NCBI RefSeq assembly: GCF_000235885.1
Contig: NZ_JH379341.1
Coordinates: 1-49,182 of the forward strand
Length of the DNA: 49,182 nucleotides
Direction: 5' to 3'
DNA from: Leyella stercorea DSM 18206
GTDB lineage: Bacteria; Bacteroidota; Bacteroidia; Bacteroidales; Bacteroidaceae
The notes below the pieces were generated by a model, which was given only the letters and a program-made list of their open reading frames with translations, was not told the origin of the DNA and ran no database searches. The position numbers were made by a program, and so were the translations under genes. Position 1 is the stretch's first letter, and the number at the start of each line of letters is the position of its first letter. Positions 43,305-49,182 of the stretch are shown here, one piece after another.

Positions 43305-43804
43305 ACATACTGAACAACAGAAACAAGAGAACATCAATATTCAAGGCAGTGGCGTTATGCCTGATAGCCGCCATGTCATTCACCCTCGTGTCATGTGACG
43401 ATGACATGGACATCCAGCAGTCCTATCCCTTCACGGTGGAGGTCATGCCCGTGCCGAACAAGGTAGTAAAGGGGCAGACAGTGGAAATCCGCTGTGAACT
43501 GAAAAAGGAGGGCGACTTTTCGGGTACGCTCTATACCATCCGCTATTTCCAGTTCGAGGGGGAAGGCTCGCTCAAAATGGATAACGGCATCACCTTCCTG
43601 CCTAACGACCGCTACCTGCTGGAGAACGAAAAATTCCGCCTGTACTACACGGCGGCGGGTGATGAGGCGCATAATTTCATCGTGGTGGTGGAGGATAACT
43701 TTAGCAACTCCTACGAACTGGAATTTGACTTCAACAACAGGAATGTAAAGGACGACGATCTTACCATCGTTCCCATCGGCAACTTCAGCCCCTTGTTGAA
43801 ATGA
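43301..43804 (+). CDS. traQ: TraQ, DUF3872 lipoprotein
   Basis: A 167-aa protein with a leader and lipobox-like TLVSC (Cys at about residue 28), so probably lipid-anchored. The mature part is a beta-rich Ig-like domain (FTVEVMPVPNKVVKGQTVEIRCEL, YTIRYFQFEGEGSL) of DUF3872. Both junctions overlap neighbours by ATGA. In CTnDOT TraQ is the last named tra gene. Confidence 0.92.
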   Translation: MNILNNRNKRTSIFKAVALCLIAAMSFTLVSCDDDMDIQQSYPFTVEVMPVPNKVVKGQTVEIRCELKKEGDFSGTLYTIRYFQFEGEGSLKMDNGITFLPNDRYLLENEKFRLYYTAAGDEAHNFIVVVEDNFSNSYELEFDFNNRNVKDDDLTIVPIGNFSPLLK

Positions 43805-44328
43805 TGCGTGTATTCATGACAATGCTCTGTTCACTTCTGACGGTCTGTTCTGTGTCCGCGCAGATCAGCCGCCAAGAGGGAACGGACGGGCAGGCGGCAA
43901 TCTACCGACTGCCGCTTATGGAACGTGCTTTTTTATGCTGCCGCTACTTTGAAGGCTGGCACTCAGAAAAACACTACCCATACGTCGGTTGGGGTCACAA
44001 ACTTTTGCCAAACGAGAAGTATTCGGCACGAACCATGACAAAACGGGATGCGGATGAACTTTTGCGGAAAGACCTGCGCAAATTTGTCGCCATGTTCCGT
44101 AAATTCGGGGTTGATTCGATTTTGCTTGGCACGTTAGCTTACAATGTGGGACCGGCGAAGCTGTTAGGCAGCAAAACAATCCCCAAAAGCACCTTAATCA
44201 AGAAGCTGGAAGCTGGTGACAGGAACATCTACCGTGAGTATATAGCCTTCTGCAACTACAAAGGAAAACGCCACGCCATGCTGCTCAAACGGAGAAAGGC
44301 GGAGTTTGCGCTGTTGTATATCCCATAA
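43801..44328 (+). CDS. Lysozyme-like peptidoglycan hydrolase (VirB1-type role)
   Basis: A 175-aa secreted protein with a signal peptide ending near VSAQ (residue about 21). A T4-lysozyme-like (GH24) core follows, with catalytic-style FEGWHSEKHYPYVGWGHKL (about 49-67) and LGTLAYNVGPAKLLGSKT. It probably opens the peptidoglycan locally for channel assembly. It starts at the ATGA overlap with traQ and closes the tra operon before a strong terminator. Confidence 0.92.
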   Translation: MMRVFMTMLCSLLTVCSVSAQISRQEGTDGQAAIYRLPLMERAFLCCRYFEGWHSEKHYPYVGWGHKLLPNEKYSARTMTKRDADELLRKDLRKFVAMFRKFGVDSILLGTLAYNVGPAKLLGSKTIPKSTLIKKLEAGDRNIYREYIAFCNYKGKRHAMLLKRRKAEFALLYIP

Positions 44329-44345
44329 AAGGACTGACAAAACTG

Positions 44346-44384
44346 GCAAAAGACGTGCCATATTTAACTTGGCACGTCTTTTGC
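44346..44384 (+). terminator. Terminator of the tra operon
   Basis: GCAAAAGACGTGCCA (44347-44360 region) pairs perfectly with TGGCACGTCTTTTGC (44370-44384) around a 9-nt loop. The internal T-rich 3' arm acts as the U-tract. It begins 17 nt after the lysozyme gene. Confidence 0.85.
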
Positions 44385-44536
44385 TCTATCACTTGATAGA
44401 TTATCGTAGGATTTTCTCGTTAATTGACATCGTTGAGCCATTTTTGCCTATCGGTTTCCAAATAACACTTCAAGTTGTAAGTGTTGTGAGAGCAATACAA
44501 AACATAGTTATTAACCATAAAAAGTATAGCGAAATT

Positions 44537-44782
44537 ATGAAGAAAGTATTTAGGAAAATTCAGAAAGGAACAACAAAAATGATTGAACGTATCAAATCGT
44601 TGGGGGAAATGGAGACGAAGCAGAAATGTGTAGTTCAACGGTTCGAGATTATCATTCCCCTCCACCAAAAAATAACGACCCAATATATAGCCTCCGCAAG
44701 TTTTACTTGCGGATTTTTTAGTTATCGCAGATTGGACAAAGGTTTCTTTGCTACTTTCTTTGTCCGCCATCATGCTCACTGA
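44537..44782 (+). CDS. Doubtful small ORF in the tra/tail gap
   Basis: An 81-aa frame (MKKVFRKIQKGTTKMIERIKSLGEMETK) in the 487-bp gap between the lysozyme gene and the leftward tail. It has a basic N-terminus, but its middle runs through a terminator hairpin (44693-44719) and its C-terminus through non-coding-looking sequence. I do not recognise a family, and it may be a remnant. Confidence 0.3.
   Translation: MKKVFRKIQKGTTKMIERIKSLGEMETKQKCVVQRFEIIIPLHQKITTQYIASASFTCGFFSYRRLDKGFFATFFVRHHAH
44693..44719 (+). terminator. Intrinsic terminator in the tra/tail gap
   Basis: TCCGCAAG (44693-44700) pairs with CTTGCGGA (44706-44713) around a 5-nt loop and is followed by TTTTTT. A second, GC-rich hairpin (44792-44798/44803-44809, GGGCGGC/GCCGCCC) lies closer to the leftward gene ending at 44816 and may terminate that operon. 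Confidence 0.75.
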
Positions 44783-44815
44783 AAGAAAGTAGGGCGGCTC
44801 TCGCCGCCCCGCCAC

Positions 44816-45124
44816 TCAAAAGCGTGTGTAAAGTCCCGTCACCATCGTGAACATTTCCTCCAGCATATCAAAATAGATACCCTCGTGTACGGCAATGTCC
44901 TTTGTCTTGCACTCAAAGGTCTTTTTGCTGAACGTCCTGCGGTAGAAGCGCATATTGTAGAGGTCTGCCCCTTCGTCATAGATGATGTCAAGGCGGTTGG
45001 CACTTGTTTTGTTCCTTGCAAGGCTCATCCGTAAGCCGTTGCCCATATCTATGAAATCACGGCTACCTGTCATGGCGGTGAAGCGTTTTCCGCCTATCTG
45101 CTGTAATATCGTCTTGGCTATCAT
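44816..45124 (-). CDS. Hypothetical tail protein
   Basis: A 102-aa protein (MIAKTILQQIGGKRFTAMTGSRDF), with a conserved-looking core NGLRMSLARNKTSANRLDIIYDEGADLYNMRFYRR. There is no membrane segment or signal. It is the last gene of the leftward tail operon. I recognise it only as a hypothetical protein commonly found with PcfJ/PcfK genes of Bacteroidales elements. Function is unknown. Confidence 0.8.
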   Translation of the reverse strand: MIAKTILQQIGGKRFTAMTGSRDFIDMGNGLRMSLARNKTSANRLDIIYDEGADLYNMRFYRRTFSKKTFECKTKDIAVHEGIYFDMLEEMFTMVTGLYTRF

Positions 45125-45177
45125 ATCTTTTGTTTTTAGGGTTTTAAGTATTGGCGGTGCGGACACCGCCATCCCGT

Positions 45178-45423
45178 TCAAAATTCTCGCATTTCGGAAA
45201 TGGGGGTCTGCCGTTGTAGCCACTCTTTCACACATTCCATATTGTACTCGCTCGTGATGACTGCCGTATGGCTGTCGGTGGCGGTGAAACGTGTGCTTTC
45301 GTAATCATCTATCCACCCCTTGAGGGTGTCCGTTCCCCACGCTCCGGTATCGTCAAAGATACCGTCCAATGCCGTGATAGGTTCGCTGAACTTGACTATC
45401 AGCGTTTGATAGGTCGTGTTCAT
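45178..45423 (-). CDS. Hypothetical tail protein
   Basis: An 81-aa acidic protein (MNTTYQTLIVKFSEPITALDGIF) with no motif I recognise. Its start overlaps the DUF3873 gene stop by 4 bp (ATGA), so they are translationally coupled. A small soluble alpha/beta protein is likely. Confidence 0.75.
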   Translation of the reverse strand: MNTTYQTLIVKFSEPITALDGIFDDTGAWGTDTLKGWIDDYESTRFTATDSHTAVITSEYNMECVKEWLQRQTPISEMREF

Positions 45424-45653
45424 AGTCTGTCCTCCTTTCCCTTCTTTGCGTTCAGCCACTTGTCCCGTGCGGCTCGGCACTCGTCCAACGTGGGTTTGAC
45501 ACAAGAGAACAATTCTCTGTCTATGGGGTGGCGGTAGTCGTACTGCACAAGTGTCCGCCTGCGTCTTCCGATACCCGATTGGAAACGCTCGTATTTCTCC
45601 GTACCTGCTTCCGCGCAGGTGCTTACTCCGTTGATGGTCATTCGTGTTGTCAT
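45420..45653 (-). CDS. DUF3873 protein
   Basis: A 77-aa basic protein (MTTRMTINGVSTCAEAGTEKYERF) with the YDYRHPIDRELFSC block and a C-terminal CRAARDKWLNAKK helix, which I associate with DUF3873, a small family of Bacteroidales mobile elements. Two or three Cys residues might bind metal. Function is unknown. Confidence 0.78.
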   Translation of the reverse strand: MTTRMTINGVSTCAEAGTEKYERFQSGIGRRRRTLVQYDYRHPIDRELFSCVKPTLDECRAARDKWLNAKKGKEDRL

Positions 45654-45672
45654 AATGTTGCTTTTTAGATGG

Positions 45673-45930
45673 TTAAAAATGTACTGACAGAACTCTGTTC
45701 TTCATCACCATTTCGGGGTTGCTTGTGTAGCGTTGGTGCAGGTAGAAATGGTGTGAGCCGAAGCCGTAAAGGAAAAACTTGTCAAGTTCGTGCTTCTCGG
45801 CAAACTCCTTTACGCTCTTTCTCAATTCCCCCTCACTCGTTGTGAGAGTGAGGAGGTTCACAAATTCAAGGAACATCGTGGGGATTGCATCATCCCACAC
45901 ACAAATCATACTTTCAATTCTTACTTCCAT
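45673..45930 (-). CDS. Hypothetical tail protein
   Basis: An 85-aa protein (MEVRIESMICVWDDAIPTMF). SEGELRKSVKEFAEKHELDKFFLYGFGSHHFYLHQRY is its clearest stretch. There is no signal or membrane segment. It lies 19 nt before the DUF3873 gene in the same leftward operon. I do not recognise its family. Confidence 0.72.
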   Translation of the reverse strand: MEVRIESMICVWDDAIPTMFLEFVNLLTLTTSEGELRKSVKEFAEKHELDKFFLYGFGSHHFYLHQRYTSNPEMVMKNRVLSVHF

Positions 45931-45954
45931 ATCAATGTTGTTTTAGGGGTTATG

Positions 45955-47286
45955 CTATGCCGCTTTCATCCGCTCACGGATAAGGTTGGCGTTCTTGTTC
46001 ACAAGGTCTATGATGCGCTCGTGATATTCGGTGTCCTGGTTGTGCTTGCCGTGGCACTGCACCACTTCGAGGGTTCGCAAGTCCACCTCTACGGTTTCAA
46101 TAATCTCATCGCCAATCCTTGCCGATAGTATGAGGGTGTCGGCTTTCTTGTAGTATCCACTGCCAAACACGCAGATGCCCTGCGTCTTGCCCTCGTTGTA
46201 ATACTCGTCTATGCTTTCAAGCACCTTGACGATTATTTCCTCGTCCGTGATTACCAAGCCGAAGAATTTGGATTTGTTGGCGATGAAATCCTCCGCATCT
46301 TTCTTTCGTTGGAGTTGTCGCTGTTGCTCACGCTCACGCCTTTCAATCTCCCAACGGCGTTGCTCTGCGGCTCTTTCCTTCTCGTGTATGGCTTCAATTT
46401 TTCGGGTTGCGTTGTCGTGTGCCGCCATGAAATCTTCGGGACAGATGTTCTTCGGGTTACGGAGGTCTTGACCGAGTTTTTTGAGCATACGCAGATAGTC
46501 GCACCACATTGAGAGGTTGTCTATCTGATACTTGTGACGCTTGGCAATCAGATATGATGCCCAACATTCATCGGCAGTACGGGTATTGAAAAGAAAGTGT
46601 TTCATGACCTCAATCTCACCGCCTTTCATAAGGGTTTCAATTCTTGGGTCTGAAAGCAAGGCTTTGAAAAGACGCACGGGGGAGATGCCGTGGAAATCGC
46701 CCTTGAAGCCGTTACGTCTGAGTTGGGGCAATATCCTCATCTTTGGATATGCACAGCTTCTTGCCACCACATCATCGTATAGGCTGTTGTGCGGTCTTAC
46801 CTCCATATCGCTGCCTAATGCCCACACATCGCAATAGCAGAAAAGGAAGCCACGGAGCAACGCCATGTCCGTAACCTTGCCGTCGGGTGAAATCCAACGC
46901 TGCACGACCTCGTGGCAGTAGAAACGCATCGGTTCGCCTTTCCTGCTCTCGCATCTGACCTGCGCCACGCGGATTACCTGATACCCTTTGCAGGTGGTTA
47001 TCACGCTGAAATTCTGCGTTTCCTTGTAGATGCGTCTGCGTGTGTCCTGCACTTTGAGTTCGGCATGGCATTTGGGGCAGGTGCAGCCTTCAAGGGTGTC
47101 GCATAGTCCGCTGTCGCTGTGCCACTCGTGACCGCAGTCGGAACAGGTGATGTTCCCTTTCTTGGTGCGGTAGCCGATATGCTCAACGCAGTGGCGGTAT
47201 GCCCAATCTATTTGTGTCGCTGATATGGGGCGAAGGTTGGCGGAAAGTCTTGCCACCTCTTTCTGTATCTTGGTCTTCGGTTTCAT
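45955..47286 (-). CDS. PcfJ-like protein
   Basis: A 443-aa protein related to PcfJ of the enterococcal plasmid pCF10. A zinc ribbon lies at about residues 48-73 (CSDCGHEW...CTCPKCHAEL). A central helical domain follows, then a highly charged coiled coil at about 298-345 (EKERAAEQRRWEIERRE). The C-terminal PcfJ-specific region (SARIGDEIIETVEVDLRTLEVVQCHG) closes it. PcfJ proteins are widespread in conjugative elements and their biochemical role is unclear. The start overlaps the pcfK-like stop by 4 bp, so the two act as a pair. Confidence 0.88.
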   Translation of the reverse strand: MKPKTKIQKEVARLSANLRPISATQIDWAYRHCVEHIGYRTKKGNITCSDCGHEWHSDSGLCDTLEGCTCPKCHAELKVQDTRRRIYKETQNFSVITTCKGYQVIRVAQVRCESRKGEPMRFYCHEVVQRWISPDGKVTDMALLRGFLFCYCDVWALGSDMEVRPHNSLYDDVVARSCAYPKMRILPQLRRNGFKGDFHGISPVRLFKALLSDPRIETLMKGGEIEVMKHFLFNTRTADECWASYLIAKRHKYQIDNLSMWCDYLRMLKKLGQDLRNPKNICPEDFMAAHDNATRKIEAIHEKERAAEQRRWEIERREREQQRQLQRKKDAEDFIANKSKFFGLVITDEEIIVKVLESIDEYYNEGKTQGICVFGSGYYKKADTLILSARIGDEIIETVEVDLRTLEVVQCHGKHNQDTEYHERIIDLVNKNANLIRERMKAA

Positions 47287-47699
47287 AAGCCTAAATCAAA
47301 TAATGAGGGTTGGGGTTGGTTTTCTTTTCTCGCTGACGGTCTGTGGCGGTTCTGCAACTTGCGGAGTTCCTCCTCTTGGTATTTGCGGACAGCGTTCTGA
47401 CGTGCCTCCGCCTTTTCCTCTGCCGTGAGTTTCACAACGTGGTTCACAACCACTTGGCAGTCCATCGGTTTGCCCACCTCTATCTCGTTTTCCTCATAGT
47501 AGTGGATGGCTTGCCCGAATATCTCTCCGTCCGTGAAACCGTTGCAACCGCTTTTCTGCACATAGTTCAGAATGTGGGTCACGCACTCGTCCATGTTCTT
47601 GGCAGGGTTGCGGTACTTCTTTGCAAATAGCGCATCTTCCTCCGCACGCTGTTCCAAGTACATATATATCGTTCTCTTGAAATGGTCTGTTCCTTTCAT
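47283..47699 (-). CDS. PcfK-like protein
   Basis: A 138-aa helical protein (MKGTDHFKRTIYMYLEQRAEED). NPAKNMDECVTHILNYVQKSGCNGFTDGEIFGQAIHYY is the conserved core, followed by a Lys/Glu-rich helix and disordered tail. It matches the PcfK family that always precedes pcfJ. It overlaps the PcfJ-like gene by ATGA. Function is unknown. Confidence 0.88.
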   Translation of the reverse strand: MKGTDHFKRTIYMYLEQRAEEDALFAKKYRNPAKNMDECVTHILNYVQKSGCNGFTDGEIFGQAIHYYEENEIEVGKPMDCQVVVNHVVKLTAEEKAEARQNAVRKYQEEELRKLQNRHRPSARKENQPQPSLFDLGL

Positions 47700-47712
47700 A
47701 TCGCTGTCATTT

Positions 47713-47934
47713 TTAGATTATCTGTTTCAGTATCTCTCTCCAATAGGTCGGCTCTACCTCGCTGAGAAGGAAGTCCATGAAATCCCTCCGTGCGTCCTTG
47801 TTCAGTTCGTGGTACAATCTTCGGAAAGTTTCAAAATTGCCGTTGATGTACGTTTCCACCATATACACGAAGATGTTGTCCACCTCGTAATATCTGCACT
47901 GCTGCGCTGCCGTCTTGCTGTTTCTTTTTGCCAT
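47713..47934 (-). CDS. Hypothetical tail protein
   Basis: A 73-aa protein (MAKRNSKTAAQQCRYYEVDNIFVYMVETYINGNFETFRRLYHEL). It is helical, and the C-terminus has RDFMDFLLSEVEPTYWREIL. It lies between the membrane protein and the PcfK-like gene, spaced by 11 and 13 nt. I do not recognise its family. Confidence 0.78.
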   Translation of the reverse strand: MAKRNSKTAAQQCRYYEVDNIFVYMVETYINGNFETFRRLYHELNKDARRDFMDFLLSEVEPTYWREILKQII

Positions 47935-47945
47935 GTCGGTAAGGG

Positions 47946-48161
47946 TTAAAGGGTGAATAACCAAAGGATGAAGCCAAAGAAGGCAATGGTGGAAAGGATA
48001 GCCACGATTACACCTATCGCCACTCGGAACACTCCGTTTACAATCTCTCTGATGATGCCCCAAAGGATGCCGAACACCCCGAAGGCGGTGCGCATCATCA
48101 AGCCGCATATCGCCAACCCGATGTGTTGCGCCATTTGTCTGAAATTTGCCGTTGCCGTCAT
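47946..48161 (-). CDS. Small membrane protein, first gene of the tail operon
   Basis: A 71-aa protein (MTATANFRQMAQHIGLAICG) with two hydrophobic helices (about residues 12-36 and 46-69). It is probably an inner-membrane protein. It heads the leftward tail operon. Its promoter lies in the following 300 bp, but I see no clear TAnnTTTG on the minus strand there. Confidence 0.78.
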   Translation of the reverse strand: MTATANFRQMAQHIGLAICGLMMRTAFGVFGILWGIIREIVNGVFRVAIGVIVAILSTIAFFGFILWLFTL

Positions 48162-48821
48162 ATCTTCGCTGTTTTTGATTTTTTTGTTTTTAATGCGGAT
48201 TCAAGAGCTGAGGGAGTTGAGTTTCAAACTATCTTATCTGCCTCTCGTTTATCCGACATTTTTTTTATGCGTCTTTCTGTCGCATCGGTCGTTTTCGTTT
48301 CGGGTGCTTGAAAAGGTAGGGATTAGGGAATGCAAGGTTTTTCGGTCAAAATACTACCCGCAGGGCTGGAGATTTTTACCGAAAACAGGAGGCTTGACCT
48401 TGCTTTCCCGTCCAATCCCGGAATTACCTTTGCGCCCAGAACGAAAATGACTGACTGATGCGGCTTACTGAAAGGCGCAAAATGGAGGTAAACGAAAACA
48501 GAGGCAGATTGTGTAGAAAAAAACTTCAGGGGAAAATCCGTAAAAAAAAGAATCACCAAAAGGAAAAAGACATCACCGGAAGCGTGAAAAGGGCAAACCA
48601 CAACAAAGGAAGTATGATTGTTTCCGATCCGACGGAACTTGTTCAGCCGGGTGGCAACAATCATTCTTCCCGGTTTGTCCGGCTGTGTGTGGGCGCCTGT
48701 TTCATTCATGGGGCAGGCTGACACACTCTGCATTCACTTTCCGCTTCCGGCAAAAGAGACAGCGAAAAAAGAAAAATCATTTGAAAACCCGTAAAAGCAC
48801 CTCTTGGCATAGGCGCAAAAG
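48162..48821. other. Right-end stretch without a convincing gene
   Basis: About 660 bp. A plus-strand frame from ATG 48482 (MEVNENRGRLCRKK) to 48721 encodes a Lys-rich product that looks like translated A-rich DNA. I do not accept it as a gene. No repeat or RNA signal stands out here. Confidence 0.4.
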
Positions 48822-48878
48822 AAAGGGGCATTGCTTCATCTGTCTAAACATCGTTTAGGCGTGAGGCAATGCCCTTTT
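48822..48878 (+). terminator. Strong right-end hairpin
   Basis: AAAGGGGCATTGCTTCA (48822-48838) pairs, with small imperfections, with TGAGGCAATGCCCTTTT (48862-48878). The inner stem GTCTAAAC (48842-48849) pairs with GTTTAGGC (48853-48860). It has an A-run at its 5' foot and a T-run at its 3' foot, so it could stop transcription in either direction and insulate the element from its right flank. Confidence 0.65.
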
Positions 48879-49025
48879 CTCCAGCTATGCGGTAGTCGGC
48901 ACACGTTTGTTCCAAACTCGTTTTGGGCAATGGTGTGCCGACGGACAATACCGCTTTTACGGAAAATTCTTATGAATGAGGGGATAAAAAACGGGAGTTT
49001 ATATCAAAATCTCGAATTAAATAGC

Positions 49026-49033
49026 TACTTTTG
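49026..49033 (+). promoter_or_regulatory. -7 box near the right end, facing outward
   Basis: TACTTTTG fits TAnnTTTG. No consensus -33 lies at 19-21 nt. If used, it would transcribe the last 140 bp and the right flank. No ORF follows within the window. Confidence 0.3.
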
Positions 49034-49053
49034 CATACGAAGAGTTCTTTGAA

Positions 49054-49169
49054 GGTTACGCAACGCGCAGAAGGATAATGCAGTAGATAACTAACTAAAT
49101 CGTAACCTATTACTATCAAGAGCAATTAACCTACGCTCATTTCCAATAAATTACACTCTTTTCGTAACT
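49054..49169. other. Right-end arm region with GGTTACG sites
   Basis: GGTTACG (49054-49060), CGTAACC (49101-49107) and CGTAACT (49163-49169) repeat the heptamer seen near the left end. They are candidate IntDOT arm-type sites. No gene is present between 48879 and the end. Confidence 0.4.
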
Positions 49170-49176
49170 TCGTATA

Positions 49177-49182
49177 GCAAAG
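49177..49182. other. attR: attR, right end of the element (truncated by the window)
   Basis: GCAAAG repeats window bases 1-6. If this is attR, the next four bases beyond the window should complete GCAAANNTAC. Confidence 0.6.

Noticed and set aside
48458-48721. 87-codon plus-strand frame at the right end
   Set aside because: Lys-rich translation of A-rich DNA, no leader or neighbour support, no family recognised.
1-49182. CRISPR array, rRNA or tRNA genes, complete IS transposase
   Set aside because: None seen on either strand; att is a short core, not a tRNA 3' end.

Overview
The window is an integrated conjugative element of the CTnDOT/CTnERL family, the tetracycline-inducible conjugative transposons of Bacteroidales. 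It was most likely taken from Bacteroides, Parabacteroides or a relative. The first ten bases (GCAAAGTTAC) are the reverse complement of the family's core attachment sequence GTANNTTTGC, and the last six bases are GCAAAG again, so the window seems to be cut at the two att junctions. Promoters have the Bacteroidetes form (TTTG, about 19 nt, TAnnTTTG). The integrase matches IntDOT in length (411 aa) and in the numbering of its catalytic residues (Ser259, His345, Arg348, Tyr381). The 13-kb ermF insertion of CTnDOT is absent, so the layout is CTnERL-like.

Left to right: att end and IntDOT arm region (1-329); int; a small hypothetical gene; two minus-strand excisionase-like HTH genes; the excision operon xis2c-xis2d-orf3-exc (2855-7311); a 90-nt RNA with its own promoter and terminator that fits the published small RNA RteR (7329-7418); a DUF1896 gene and a giant DarB/BmhA-like methyltransferase-helicase (7474-13732); the tetQ-rteA-rteB operon behind a translational attenuator (14225-19948); a structured leader and RibD/DHFR-like gene (19971-20650); rteC (20889-21494); an AT-rich cargo pair encoding a DUF4143 ATPase and a membrane KAP P-loop NTPase (21796-26197); the leftward mobA-mobB-mobC operon and probable oriT (26329-30236); the rightward transfer operon traA to traQ plus a lysozyme (30742-44328); and a leftward tail of eight small genes including PcfJ and PcfK homologues (44816-48161), followed by about 1 kb of right-end DNA.

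Known logic of the family: tetracycline relieves the tetQ attenuator and co-expresses RteA/RteB. RteB activates rteC, and RteC activates the xis2c-exc operon. Xis2c, Xis2d and Exc drive excision with IntDOT and stimulate the tra/mob operons. RteR damps transfer.

Most interesting new observations: (1) RteR bases 7371-7387, lying between two hairpins, are complementary to a recurrent leader sequence (CCRCTAAAATCCAAAGTA-like) just before the starts of mobA, traI, traN and the DUF1896 gene, and near exc and traE, which suggests a multi-target antisense regulon. (2) The leader of the RibD/DHFR-like gene has a 121-nt hairpin, an intrinsic terminator and a mutually exclusive antiterminator pairing, a complete attenuator or riboswitch architecture I do not recognise. 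(3) The DUF4143 + KAP NTPase pair is a candidate defence cargo between rteC and mob. (4) The att core contains the Bacteroidetes -7 promoter box, and the left end carries an outward-facing promoter. Nothing here was checked by database search.
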